Positions 53,424 through 62,412 of a stretch of DNA of 64,000 bases are shown in pieces (the stretch's first letter is position 1; every line of letters starts with the position of its first letter). The translations under genes were made by a program, and so were the position numbers. Source of the stretch: Cypionkella psychrotolerans (GTDB lineage: Bacteria > Pseudomonadota > Alphaproteobacteria > Rhodobacterales > Rhodobacteraceae); the NCBI RefSeq assembly GCF_001294535.1, contig NZ_LGIC01000073.1:1-64000 (forward strand). Direction: 5' to 3'. The notes under the pieces were generated by a model. The model did no database searches. It saw nothing but the letters and a program-made list of their open reading frames with translations, and was not told where the DNA came from.

Positions 53424-53855
53424 ATGTCTCATTTCACATTGACCAAAATCATCGCGGCGGGCGCCGTTGCCCTGTCGCTGACCGGTGCCACCGCAGCGGC
53501 TGCGATGGTGCAAGACACTGTTCTGCCGCAGTTTTCCGCAACCTTGCCGGGGATGCCCAGCGATGACAGCCAGTTGTTGTCACGCCGGGGCCGTGGTGCC
53601 GATGATGCCGCTGGCCACACGCGCCACGGCAGGGGCAAGGACGACGGTGCGGGCCACACCTCGTTGACCGCCCCCGCACAGGGGCAGGAATTTGCCCGTC
53701 GGGGTCGCGGCGCCGATGATCCGGCGGGCCACATTCGCGGCGGCAAAGGCAAGGATGATGGCGCTGGCCATGCAGCACTGATGGTTCCGGTCGATCACAG
53801 TCTGGAATTCGCCCGTCGCGGTCGTGGCAAGGATGACGCCGTCAACCACGGTTAA
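53424..53855 (+). CDS. Exported protein of DD/H-rich repeats
   Basis: A 143-aa protein with a signal peptide (about residues 1-26, cleavage after ATAAAA). The rest holds two and a third copies of a 38-39-residue repeat. Each full copy contains two units of (R/K)G(A/K)DDxAxH, at residues 57-65, 70-78, 95-103, 108-116 and a last variant 134-142. Acidic DD pairs with a nearby His suggest metal binding; the flanking RRGRG segments are basic. I do not recognise the family. ATG 53424 has GGAG 8 bases upstream, so it is preferred over ATG 53412. It lies behind a two-component pair and before a strong terminator, so it is a one-gene unit. Confidence 0.8.
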   Translation: MSHFTLTKIIAAGAVALSLTGATAAAAMVQDTVLPQFSATLPGMPSDDSQLLSRRGRGADDAAGHTRHGRGKDDGAGHTSLTAPAQGQEFARRGRGADDPAGHIRGGKGKDDGAGHAALMVPVDHSLEFARRGRGKDDAVNHG

Positions 53856-53872
53856 TTCGTTACTCCCGAACG

Positions 53873-53906
53873 CCAAGGCGGCCGAAGTGGTCGCCTTGGT
53901 TTTTTT
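53873..53906 (+). terminator. Rho-independent terminator of the repeat-protein gene
   Basis: CCAAGGCG (53873-53880) pairs with CGCCTTGG (53892-53899), then seven T. Confidence 0.92.
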
Positions 53907-53957
53907 GCGTGACGCCGGGTTTTGGCTACAGGTGCCCGTCGCGTTTCTGCTTGGTCG

Positions 53958-54335
53958 CTACCGGGTGGCGCGGATGATATTGGCCAGCCACGCCAGCACG
54001 CCGAGCGCGACCAGTCCCTCGCCGATCGGCATGAACGGGCCGATTGTAGCCTCGGGAATGGTTCCCGACATCAGCAGATACAGCGCAACCAGCAGCGCCA
54101 GCGTTCCGATCTGGTGCAGCCAGAAATGCGCCAGCGCCAGCGCGCCAGTGTTCAGCGCCGGGATCAGCCGATAGGCCAGCCCGAACAGCGTCATCAGCGT
54201 AAAGCCCAGCAGATTGATATGGGCGTGAACCGGCGATAGCGTGTGGTCGCCAGATGCGCCCATATGCATGCCCAATGCCAAACCGACCAGTAAATACAGC
54301 GCACCGATTACCAGAAACCCACGAGAAATATTCAT
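53958..54335 (-). CDS. Small four-helix membrane protein, resembling heme-copper oxidase subunit I N-terminus
   Basis: A 125-aa membrane protein with four hydrophobic helices. The segment SPVHAHINLLGFTLMTLFGLAYRLIP has the His spacing and helix pattern of the first helices of cbb3/NorB-type subunit I proteins, and similar short proteins are sometimes annotated as cytochrome oxidase-like. It is too short to be a functional oxidase; heme binding is possible. ATG 54335 follows AGGGACAGGAAC. Single gene, leftward. Confidence 0.7.
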   Translation of the reverse strand: MNISRGFLVIGALYLLVGLALGMHMGASGDHTLSPVHAHINLLGFTLMTLFGLAYRLIPALNTGALALAHFWLHQIGTLALLVALYLLMSGTIPEATIGPFMPIGEGLVALGVLAWLANIIRATR

Positions 54336-54448
54336 GTTCCTGTCCCTTTGTTTGGGCGGGTTAAAATCCCGCTCGCAAAGGTTATCCTGAAGTTCGGCTT
54401 TGTGGGTTAATTTTGAAGTCGTGTTTTGGGGGCTTTGCAAACAGTTGC

Positions 54449-54472
54449 GGCCATCACCGTGGGGTGATGGCC
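54449..54472. terminator. Hairpin downstream of rimO
   Basis: GGCCATCACC (54449-54458) and GGTGATGGCC (54463-54472) make a 10-bp stem with a 4-nt loop, in the 180-bp gap between rimO and the small membrane protein gene. No clear U-tract on the minus strand. Confidence 0.6.
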
Positions 54473-54516
54473 GGGAAATTTTGGACGTATAGGAGGAGCG
54501 CTGGCCAAAGGCCGGA

Positions 54517-55911
54517 TCAGACGCGACGACCCCAAAGATCGTATTCGCCGGCTTCTTCCACCGTCACCGTGACCATATCGCCGGGGGCGAGGCCCTCAAA
54601 CCCCTCATCAATGAACAGATTGCCGTCGATTTCCGGCGCATCCGCCATGGTGCGGCAGGTGGCGCCTTCGTCGTCAACTTCATCGACGATGACTTGCAGG
54701 GTATGGCCGACTTTCGCTTCCAGCTTGGCTTCGGAAATGGCTTGGGCCTTTTCCATGAAGCGATCCCAGCGTTCTTGTTTCACCTCATCCGGCACATGAT
54801 CGGGCAGATCGTTGGAGCGCGCGCCAGCGACGTTTTCGTATTGGAAGCAACCGACGCGATCAAGCTGCGCCTCGTCCATCCAATCCAGCAGGGTTTGGAA
54901 CTCGGCTTCGGTTTCGCCGGGGTAGCCGACGATGAAGGTGGAGCGCAGGGTGATGTCGGGGCAAACGCTGCGCCATGCGGCGATCTCATCCAGGGTTTTG
55001 GCGGCGGCGGCGGGGCGGGCCATGCGTTTCAGCACGCCCGGATCGGCATGTTGGAACGGGATGTCGAGATAGGGCAGGATCAGCCCTTCGGCCATCAGCG
55101 GGATCAGTTGGCGGACATGCGGATAGGGGTAGACGTAGTGCAGGCGGACCCAAGGTTTGGTCTCGCCGCCCAAATGGCCCATGGCGCGGGCGAGGTCGGT
55201 GATATGGGCGCGGACTTCGCCGCCTTTCCACGGGCTAAGGTCATGCTTGCGATCAACCCCATAGGCCGACGTATCTTGGCTGATGACTAGAAGCTCGCGC
55301 ACGCCGTTTTCGACCAGCTTTTCCGCCTCACGCAGCACGGCATGGGCGGGGCGGCTCTGCAGCAGGCCGCGCATGTCGGGGATGATGCAGAACTTGCATT
55401 TGTGGTTACAGCCCTCGGAAATCTTGAGGTAGCTGTAATGGCGCGGGGTGAGGGAAACCGCGGTGGCGGGCAGCAGATCAATGAACGGGTCGGGCTTGGC
55501 GGGGACGGCTTTGTGGACGGCATCGAGCACCGCCTCGTATTGATGCGGGCCTGTCACTGCCAGCACTTTGGGATGCGCGCCGGTGATGTATTCGGGTTCG
55601 GCCCCGAGACAGCCGGTGACGATGACGCGGCCGTTCTCGGCGAGGGCCTCTCCGATGGCCTCCAAGGATTCCGCTTTGGCAGAGTCGAGGAAGCCGCAGG
55701 TGTTGACGATCACCGCGTCGGCGCCCTTGTAATCGGGGCTGATCGCGTAGCCTTCGGCACGCAGGCGGGTGAGGATGCGTTCGCTGTCCACGAGGGCTTT
55801 TGGGCAGCCGAGGGAGACCATGCCGATGGTGGGCTGGCCGGGGCGGATCGGTTCGCTGAAGCTGGGCTTCGGGGCGAGGTCTGGGCGGAGATTTGGCGGA
55901 TTTTGCGACAT
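54517..55911 (-). CDS. rimO: Ribosomal protein S12 methylthiotransferase RimO
   Basis: A 464-aa radical-SAM enzyme that adds a methylthio group to an aspartate of ribosomal protein S12. The N-terminal cluster cysteines lie in [20 protein letters not shown] and TGCLGAEP, the radical-SAM motif is CNHKCKFC, and a C-terminal TRAM domain ends the protein. A palindrome shared with the dct region lies 44 bp upstream of the start. Confidence 0.95.
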   Translation of the reverse strand: MSQNPPNLRPDLAPKPSFSEPIRPGQPTIGMVSLGCPKALVDSERILTRLRAEGYAISPDYKGADAVIVNTCGFLDSAKAESLEAIGEALAENGRVIVTGCLGAEPEYITGAHPKVLAVTGPHQYEAVLDAVHKAVPAKPDPFIDLLPATAVSLTPRHYSYLKISEGCNHKCKFCIIPDMRGLLQSRPAHAVLREAEKLVENGVRELLVISQDTSAYGVDRKHDLSPWKGGEVRAHITDLARAMGHLGGETKPWVRLHYVYPYPHVRQLIPLMAEGLILPYLDIPFQHADPGVLKRMARPAAAAKTLDEIAAWRSVCPDITLRSTFIVGYPGETEAEFQTLLDWMDEAQLDRVGCFQYENVAGARSNDLPDHVPDEVKQERWDRFMEKAQAISEAKLEAKVGHTLQVIVDEVDDEGATCRTMADAPEIDGNLFIDEGFEGLAPGDMVTVTVEEAGEYDLWGRRV

Positions 55912-55954
55912 GGGGAAGGGTATATATTGAAACGCCGCGTGGCGGTAGGGGGGT

Positions 55955-55968
55955 GTCCACGCGTGGAC
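55955..55968. repeat. 14-bp palindrome GTCCACGCGTGGAC, copy 2
   Basis: Identical to the copy at 38249-38262. It lies in the 295-bp intergenic region between rimO and the HWE kinase gene, upstream of rimO. I see nothing else in that region. Confidence 0.6.
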
Positions 55969-56206
55969 AGATGGGCGGTTTGTGGGAATTCAAGGGGTTA
56001 GGGTGGGGGCGTTCAGGATTTGTTAAGGTTTGCCGGTGAGAGGGCGTGTTTTCTGTGGCAACGCAGCAGGGGTCATACAAAGCCGCGCCGGATTTAGCTC
56101 TAGCGGGAGTGCTTTCAGCGTGAGATCAATGCCCGCAGCATCAGCACTTGCACCGTATGAGCCTGTTTGCATTATCGGGATTATCAGATTTTCGGGATTT
56201 TCGGGC

Positions 56207-57208
56207 CTAAGTTTCCAACAGAGTAGCTTTTACATCCAAGATCACAGAAATACCGGTTTTCGACCAGTCATATTCGATTGATCCCCCCAGCGACCCTTCG
56301 ACGGCGTTGCGCACCAAAGTGCGGCCATAGCCTTTGCGGTCTAATGGGTTGGAAGCATCTGGACCGCCCTGTTCGGTCCAAACAAAGCGCACTTTGTCTT
56401 CGACAGCCGTGCCTGATACGTCCAGCACACCGTCTTCTGACGAAAGGGATCCATATTTCAAGGAGTTTGTTGCAAGTTCGTGCACGATAAGGGCCAAGGC
56501 GGTTGCCGCATTTTCACCAACGCCCATCCTTGGAACAGAAATGCGGATGCGCCCGGCGAACGCCCCTTGGTTATCATATGGTGCCAGCAAAACCGCAAAA
56601 ATATCTCCAAGAAGGGCCGCTGTGCCGTGATGCCCCGGCAAAGGTCGGACCAGATCGTGTGCGCGACCCAAGGCCGTAAGTCTGTTCATCAACTGACTTG
56701 TCATATCCTCGATGCCAGAGGCTGACCGGGAGGTGATTTTAGCCAGCACCGATGCAATGGTAAGAAGGTTCTTCACCCGATGGCTCATTTCACCGGCAAG
56801 CAGTTCGTTGCTTTCCTCCGCCTGTTTGCGGGCGGTTACGTCGAGGAACACACCCATCATCACGCGCCTTAAGATGTCTTCATCGCTGCCGCGACCCCGT
56901 GCGGAAATCCACCGAACCTTTTGTTCGATGAGTGTTCGGAAATCTATTTCATATGGCCCGACGATAGACCGGGTCGCCAGAAAGGCAGCCTGTACGCGAT
57001 CGCGATCTGCAGGATGAATTTTGTCTGAAAGCTGGGCAAAAGTTACCTCATCTTTTGGCAGAACATCCCACAATTCGATGCCGCGCTCGTCCATGTCGAG
57101 CCTGTCACTGTCAACATTCCAGGACCACAAAGCGATCCCCGCCGCGTCAACTGCTCTGCGCAGCGCGTCTTCGTTCCATTTTTCCAGTGGGTTGGGTTTG
57201 TTGTCCAC
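56207..57208 (-). CDS. PAS-domain HWE-family sensor histidine kinase
   Basis: A 333-aa soluble kinase. An N-terminal PAS domain (about 14-130) precedes an HWE/HisKA_2 core with His143 in GEMSHRVKNLL, the N box VHELATNSLKYG and the WTEQGGP motif that names the family. No membrane segment. HWE kinases in alphaproteobacteria often act in the general stress or light response. No cognate regulator is adjacent. The 242 bp upstream to ppk2 holds no gene that I can support. Confidence 0.9.
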   Translation of the reverse strand: MDNKPNPLEKWNEDALRRAVDAAGIALWSWNVDSDRLDMDERGIELWDVLPKDEVTFAQLSDKIHPADRDRVQAAFLATRSIVGPYEIDFRTLIEQKVRWISARGRGSDEDILRRVMMGVFLDVTARKQAEESNELLAGEMSHRVKNLLTIASVLAKITSRSASGIEDMTSQLMNRLTALGRAHDLVRPLPGHHGTAALLGDIFAVLLAPYDNQGAFAGRIRISVPRMGVGENAATALALIVHELATNSLKYGSLSSEDGVLDVSGTAVEDKVRFVWTEQGGPDASNPLDRKGYGRTLVRNAVEGSLGGSIEYDWSKTGISVILDVKATLLET

Positions 57209-57450
57209 GCAGCCTCTACATCTTAGTCATACAAAGCATATTACAAAACATAGATGATTATTGTCCGATGCCGTCAAGCACCGAGTGCCAACCCAGTCGG
57301 GTGCGATTTCATTGCAAAGTGCTTGGGTGGCGGCAGCAACCCCGCTTGCTAAATGCTGTTATGCTAAGAGGGCAGTTTACCAAATGCTCCGCCCCCCGGC
57401 TTAATGCGGGGGCAGTTTGGGAGATTGGATTGCGGTCATCTGGACAGGCT

Positions 57451-58383
57451 TTAGTACTTCCCCGGCACATACAATTCCGGCGGCAGCACCGCCCGCTCGT
57501 ACTGCGGATTGAAGACGCGGTTGGGGAGGGTGACATCGTCGTGCGGGACGGGCTCATAGGGGAATTGCTGGAGCAGGTGGTCGATACAGTTTAACCGGGC
57601 GCGTTTTTTGTCGTTGCCTTCGACGATATACCACGGGGCCTCGGGGATATTGGTGCGGGCCATCATTTCTTCTTTGGCTTTGGTATATTGCTCCCAGCGG
57701 ACGCGGGATTGCAGGTCCATCGGGGAAAGTTTCCATTGCTTCATCGGATCGTGAATCCGCATCAGGAATCGCATTTGCTGTTCTTCATCGGTGATCGAGA
57801 ACCAGTATTTGATCACGGTAATCCCCGAGCGCACCAACATGCGTTCAAATTCTGGCACGTCGTTGAAGAATTGCTCGACCTGATCGTCGTCGGCGAAGCC
57901 CATCACACGCTCGACGCCCGCGCGGTTATACCATGAGCGGTCGAACAGCACGATTTCGCCGCCTGCGGGCAGATGCGGGACGTAGCGTTGGAAATACCAC
58001 TGGGTTTTTTCGCGGTCCGACGGTGCTGGCAGCGCCACCACGCGGACGACACGCGGATTGAGGCGTTGGCTGATGCGTTTGATTACGCCGCCTTTGCCCG
58101 CCGAATCGCGGCCCTCAAACAGTACGACGACCTTTTTCTTGTGATAGGATACCCAGTCTTGCAGCTTGATCAACTCGGATTGCAGCCGGATCAGCGATTG
58201 GAAATAGACGTGGCGGTCGATGCCATCGGGGTGTTTGTCTTTGTAAATCTTGGAGATTTCCAGCGAAAGCTGGGCGTCTTCCAACTCCAGCTCGTATTCC
58301 TCATCGAAGGCGTCGGTGAGTTCGGCTTCCAGCCAGTCGAGCGCTTGCGGGGTTGGCGTGTTGTTTGAGGTCGTATCAGGCAT
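57451..58383 (-). CDS. ppk2: Polyphosphate kinase 2
   Basis: A 310-aa PPK2 enzyme that transfers phosphate between polyphosphate and nucleoside diphosphates. Walker A is GRDSAGKGG (91-99), and the lid/Walker B region is FDRSWYNRAGVE (from 147). AGGAGGCCAGC supports ATG 58383. The N-terminal 40 residues are acidic. Single gene, divergent from the AsmA-like gene. Confidence 0.93.
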   Translation of the reverse strand: MPDTTSNNTPTPQALDWLEAELTDAFDEEYELELEDAQLSLEISKIYKDKHPDGIDRHVYFQSLIRLQSELIKLQDWVSYHKKKVVVLFEGRDSAGKGGVIKRISQRLNPRVVRVVALPAPSDREKTQWYFQRYVPHLPAGGEIVLFDRSWYNRAGVERVMGFADDDQVEQFFNDVPEFERMLVRSGITVIKYWFSITDEEQQMRFLMRIHDPMKQWKLSPMDLQSRVRWEQYTKAKEEMMARTNIPEAPWYIVEGNDKKRARLNCIDHLLQQFPYEPVPHDDVTLPNRVFNPQYERAVLPPELYVPGKY

Positions 58384-58524
58384 GCTGGCCTCCTGTTTCG
58401 GTCGCGGTAAATCAGGGCAATGTAACAATATGGTGACGGGCGGAGTGTTGCCAATCGGCGGTGAGTGGCTTGTTTGCTTGGAGGTTGCGCGTAGACTCGG
58501 GGTGTGGGTCAAAGTGAGGGTCGT

Positions 58525-60519
58525 ATGCGCTGGATCATTCGTTCGGTTATCGCTTTGGTTTTGCTGGCGATTGTGCTGGTTGGGGCGGTGTTTCTGATCC
58601 CGGCGGAGAAGGTGGCAGACATCGCGGTGGCGAAGTTTAATGCGCTGACCGGGCGCGAATTGGTGATCTCAGGCTCGGTGCGGCCGTCAATCTGGCCGCA
58701 ACTGGGGGTGACGACCGGGCCGATTTCGATTTCCAACGCGGACTGGTCGAAAGAGGGGCCGATGGTGCAGGCCGAGGGGCTGTCGATCTCGCTGGATCTG
58801 GCGGCACTGATCGCGGGGGATGTGAAGATCACCGGGGTGGAGGCGATCAATCCGAAGGTCGTGCTGGAGCGGTCCGCCAAGGGCGAGGAAAACTGGGTGT
58901 TTGGCGGCGGTGGTTCTGGGGGCACGGTTTCGGCGGCGACGCCGGGGGTGGGGCAGCCGTTCACGCTGGACAAGGCCTCGGTTTCGGGAGGTGCGGCGGT
59001 GTTTGCCGACCATGCGGCGGGAGTCAGGTATGAAATCAGCGGGATTGAGGCCACGGCGGCGATCCCGAATTACACCGGGCCTGCGACGGTGGATATGGCG
59101 GCGGTGATGAATGGGCAGTCGTTTCGGCTGACGGGCGAGGTTGGCGCGTTTCAGGATTTTCTGGATGGCAAGCTGGTCGTGAGCGATCTGAAGCTGGTGG
59201 CGGGCGCGGCTGAGGTTGGGTTCAAAGGGCAGGCGGGAATTGCGCCAGAGGCTAAGGGCGAGTTGAGCGCCGATCTGGGCGATTTGGCGGCGGTATCGGC
59301 CTTGGCGGGGATGGCAGCACCGAAATTGCCAGCGGGCTTGGGGGCTTCGGACGTGCAAGTGTCGGGGGCGGTGACGCTGACCACGGCGGGATCGCTGCAT
59401 CTGCGGGGTGGCTCGGTGGTTCTGGATGGCAACAAGCTGGCAGCGGACGCTGATCTGACCACGGCGGGGGATCGCCCGAAGCTGTCGGCCAAGGTGGTGG
59501 CGGGTGCGCTGGATCTGGCCGGGGTGTCGGGCGGTGAAGGAGGCGGCTCGGGCGGTGGGGCACAGGCGGCGGGCTGGCCTGCGGATAAGATTGAGGTGAG
59601 CGGGCTTTCGGGCTTGGATGCGGTGGTGGCACTGACGGCAGACAGCATTGATCTGGGGATGGTGAAGTTCGGGGCGTCGCAGATCGTGCTGACCAATGAT
59701 CGCTCGCGGCTGGTGGCGGAGTTGCGCAAGGTTGCGGCTTATGAAGGCGTGATCTCGGGACAGTTCGTGGTCAATGGCCGCAAGGGGTTGTCGGTGGGGG
59801 GCGATTTGTCGTTTGCGGGCATGGCGTTGCAGCCGATGCTGGCGGATTTTGGCGGGTATGAGCGGCTGGTTGGCACCGGGGATATGCGGGTGAAGTTCCT
59901 CGGTTCAGGCGCGTCGGTGGATGCGATCATGCATTCGTTGGAGGGGTCGGGGTCGCTGGCTTTGAGCAATGGTGAGATTTTGGGCTTGGACATCGCGGGG
60001 ATGCTGCGGACGCTGGATACGTCTTATGTCGGCGAAGGCCAGAAGACGATTTTTGACAGTTTGGGCGGCAGTTTTACCATCGCGGGCGGGGTTCTGCACA
60101 ATGAGGATTTGGTGCTGAAATCGCCCTATATCACGGCGCGCGGCGTGGGGGATGTGGGCCTGGGCGCGCGCAATCTGGAGTATCGCATCAAGGCCACGGC
60201 CTTGGCGGATGATACCGGCGCGGGCGGGCTGACGGCGCCGTTGTTGATCAAGGGGTCTTGGGCAAACCCGAAGTTCTCGCTCGATTTGCAGGCAATTGCG
60301 GATGAGAAACTGGCCGAGCAGAAGGCGGCTTTGCAGGCGCAGGCCGAGGCCAAGCGGGCGGAATTGGAGGCTGCGGCCAAGGCCAAGCTGGAATCAGAGT
60401 TGGGCGTGGCGCAGCAGGAGGGCGAAAGTCTGCAGGATGCGGCGCGGCGGCGGATGAATGAGGCGATGGACGCCGAAGCGCAAAAAGCATTGCAGAAGTT
60501 GCTGGGCCGGGGGAATTGA
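58525..60519 (+). CDS. AsmA-family protein
   Basis: A 664-aa envelope protein. An N-terminal membrane helix (about 5-25) is followed by AsmA repeats and the C-terminal AsmA_2 domain (SGSLALSNGEILGLDIAGML region, about 475-600). The end is a Lys/Ala/Glu-rich helical segment (about 590-650), probably coiled-coil. AsmA-like proteins span the periplasm and help move or organise outer-membrane lipids. GAGGG lies before ATG 58525. Confidence 0.88.
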   Translation: MRWIIRSVIALVLLAIVLVGAVFLIPAEKVADIAVAKFNALTGRELVISGSVRPSIWPQLGVTTGPISISNADWSKEGPMVQAEGLSISLDLAALIAGDVKITGVEAINPKVVLERSAKGEENWVFGGGGSGGTVSAATPGVGQPFTLDKASVSGGAAVFADHAAGVRYEISGIEATAAIPNYTGPATVDMAAVMNGQSFRLTGEVGAFQDFLDGKLVVSDLKLVAGAAEVGFKGQAGIAPEAKGELSADLGDLAAVSALAGMAAPKLPAGLGASDVQVSGAVTLTTAGSLHLRGGSVVLDGNKLAADADLTTAGDRPKLSAKVVAGALDLAGVSGGEGGGSGGGAQAAGWPADKIEVSGLSGLDAVVALTADSIDLGMVKFGASQIVLTNDRSRLVAELRKVAAYEGVISGQFVVNGRKGLSVGGDLSFAGMALQPMLADFGGYERLVGTGDMRVKFLGSGASVDAIMHSLEGSGSLALSNGEILGLDIAGMLRTLDTSYVGEGQKTIFDSLGGSFTIAGGVLHNEDLVLKSPYITARGVGDVGLGARNLEYRIKATALADDTGAGGLTAPLLIKGSWANPKFSLDLQAIADEKLAEQKAALQAQAEAKRAELEAAAKAKLESELGVAQQEGESLQDAARRRMNEAMDAEAQKALQKLLGRGN

Positions 60520-60559
60520 GGGTGATGGTGTGGCGCTGAAGCCCACCGCGAAGGGGTGC

Positions 60560-60578
60560 GGTGGGTTGAAAACCCACC
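60560..60578. repeat. GGTGGGTT-GAA-AACCCACC hairpin
   Basis: A perfect 8-bp stem 40 bp after the AsmA-like gene, between it and the convergent gcrA. It is a short repeat of a type frequent in Rhodobacteraceae intergenic DNA and may act as a terminator. Confidence 0.6.
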
Positions 60579-60670
60579 CTACAATGCCGATAAGCGGCGC
60601 GAGGCATACAAAAGGCGCGAGGGATGCTCGCACCTTTTGGGTTTTCGGGCTTAGGCCAAATCAGCCTGCC

Positions 60671-61297
60671 TTAGCGGCGACGATCACGCCGCGCAGACAT
60701 CGGTTGGAAGGCGACGCTGACATGGGCCTCGCAATAGGGTTTGCCAGGCACCGAGGGCAGACCGCAGAACCAGAAATCTTCGGTGGCGGGGTCGCCGATT
60801 GGCCATTTGCAGGTGCGCTCGGTCAATTCCATCAACGACAGGCGCTTGGCGCGCTTTTCGACCTCGCGCACGGAAGCCAAGGCCTCGGGGGAGATTTCAT
60901 TGGCAGACGGCTGCGGCGGCAAAGGTTGGCCCGCCGGAATGATCGCCTTGCGCAGCGGGATCGGCAAAGTGGTGACGCTGGCCGCGGGGGCTGCCGGCGC
61001 GGGGGCTGCCGGGCGCGGCTCTGGCACCACGCGCTCGGGGGCGGCCGCGCGCACCGGGGCTTCGACGACCACGGGTTTGGGGCTAGGTTCGGAGCGCGGC
61101 GTGACGGGGGCTGCGACCTCGGGCTCATCGGCTTCGACAGCGCTGCCGCCGACGCGATTGGACAGGCCAAGTCGGTGCACTTTGCCGATCACCGCATTGC
61201 GGGTGACGCCGCCAAGCTCTTTGGCGATCTGGCTGGCAGACTGGCCCTCGGCCCACATTTTCTTGAGCGTCTCGACGCGCTCGTCGGTCCAGGACAT
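60671..61297 (-). CDS. gcrA: GcrA cell-cycle regulator
   Basis: A 208-aa alphaproteobacterial regulator that works with sigma-70 at methylated promoters. The N-terminal DNA-binding domain is WTDERVETLKKMWAEGQSASQ followed by GVTRNAVIGKVHRLGLS, the middle is a Pro/Ala-rich linker, and the C-terminal sigma-binding part has CKWPIGDP and FWFCGLPSVPGKPYCEAH. Length and layout are typical. Confidence 0.95.
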   Translation of the reverse strand: MSWTDERVETLKKMWAEGQSASQIAKELGGVTRNAVIGKVHRLGLSNRVGGSAVEADEPEVAAPVTPRSEPSPKPVVVEAPVRAAAPERVVPEPRPAAPAPAAPAASVTTLPIPLRKAIIPAGQPLPPQPSANEISPEALASVREVEKRAKRLSLMELTERTCKWPIGDPATEDFWFCGLPSVPGKPYCEAHVSVAFQPMSARRDRRR

Positions 61298-61455
61298 AGC
61301 GAACTCCGGTTCAGGGGGCTTTTGCGGGCCCGAGGGGCCCTGCGTGACAGCAGACCCTATTCTAATCTTGAATGCAGCGGATACAAGGCGGACGCGGCAA
61401 TATCAAGCGCTGCGTGATTCGGTTTATCTGGGCACGCGGGCAAAGGAGGCAGATC

Positions 61456-61770
61456 ATGCATAACTTTCAGGAACAGCGGGCGGATACGTTTGAAACCTTT
61501 GCCACGGTGGGCCGCGGCGTGAAGCTGCCGAAGCTGTCGGTGGTGGTCTATGAATTCGTCGCCGAAGAGGTCGATACCAAATGGGCGGCGGTGGAAAAGG
61601 CGCTGCGGGCGAAGGGCTTCAAGACCAGCCATGCCGGCGACGTGCTGCAAGCCCGGATCGGGCCGATTGCGATTGATGCCGAAACGGTCTGGCAATGGGA
61701 ACGGTTGGCCACAGAAATCGTGCTGCCGTTTGAGTTCTACCCAGACGGATGGGAATTGGGCGACGAATAG
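61456..61770 (+). CDS. RraB-family (ribonuclease E regulator) protein
   Basis: A 104-aa acidic protein whose sequence (KWAAVEKALRAKGFKTSHAGD...) and length fit the RraB-like domain that binds and inhibits RNase E in gammaproteobacteria; the alphaproteobacterial role is untested. GGAGGCAGATC supports ATG 61456. It is divergent from gcrA. Confidence 0.78.
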   Translation: MHNFQEQRADTFETFATVGRGVKLPKLSVVVYEFVAEEVDTKWAAVEKALRAKGFKTSHAGDVLQARIGPIAIDAETVWQWERLATEIVLPFEFYPDGWELGDE

Positions 61771-62078
61771 GCTGTTCGCGCGATAAGCAAATGGGGCGGC
61801 TTTGCGCCGCAAGTCTTTTATCTCACCGCCCCGGCTTTGCGCCGGGGCAGTTCGGGTGGGCGGCGGTTCTGTGGTAGGGTGCTTGGGGGAATGTGGAAGC
61901 CTCCAGCGGGAGTATTTGCGCCAAGATGAAATTGCTCTTTTTCAAATACTCCCGCCGGAGGCACCCCGAAGCTGCAGAGCGCGGTGCCTGTGCGGCGTAA
62001 GGCGACCGCCACAGGCCTGCGGTGGAAACGCCGCCTCGGGGGGCTCGATGCCCCCCGAGGCGGCACTGGTATTGGGTG
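61771..62078. repeat. Repeat-rich intergenic region
   Basis: No gene. It holds a CCCCGGC/GCCGGGG stem near 61832-61850, a long inverted repeat with 20-bp arms at 61899-61918 and 61943-61962 (one mismatch, the GGGAGTATTTG type common in Rhodobacteraceae), and a perfect 15-bp hairpin at 62030-62044/62050-62064 that probably ends the leftward lipoprotein transcript. Confidence 0.8.
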
Positions 62079-62381
62079 TTAGCCGCAGTTCAGCGCGTAG
62101 CTGCGCAGGGCATCGTAACCATCAGAACTGCTGCTCAGCAGGCGACCGGGGGCGCAGTTGGTGGCGTCCTCAACATACGACGCGGTTTCGGCGTCCGTCA
62201 GCGGGTAGCGCATGGGATAGCGCAGTTGGGCTTGGCGGCCATCGGTCATCACTGTCAACTGCGAGCCATCGGCCAGGGTGAACAGGCGGGCGGTGTCGGG
62301 GCGCGGGCCGGGGCTTGGCTCAGGGGTGACGCAGGCGGTCAGGCACAACGTGGCGATCAGGGCGGCGATTGGTTTCAGCAT
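62079..62381 (-). CDS. Small lipoprotein of unknown function
   Basis: A 100-aa protein with a lipoprotein signal (LIATLCLTAC, lipobox Cys17) and a short mature domain with Cys in TNCAPGR and a C-terminal ALNCG, which could form a disulfide. No family recognised. ATG 62381 follows AGGAGACCCCC. It lies 31 bp downstream of guanine deaminase on the same strand. Confidence 0.8.
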   Translation of the reverse strand: MLKPIAALIATLCLTACVTPEPSPGPRPDTARLFTLADGSQLTVMTDGRQAQLRYPMRYPLTDAETASYVEDATNCAPGRLLSSSSDGYDALRSYALNCG

Positions 62382-62412
62382 GGGGGTCTCCTTTTGCACC
62401 ACGCTAGCGCGG

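Noticed and set aside
56090-56160. tRNA-like stretch upstream of the HWE kinase's end
   Set aside because: No cloverleaf, anticodon arm or TpsiC loop sequence could be fitted.
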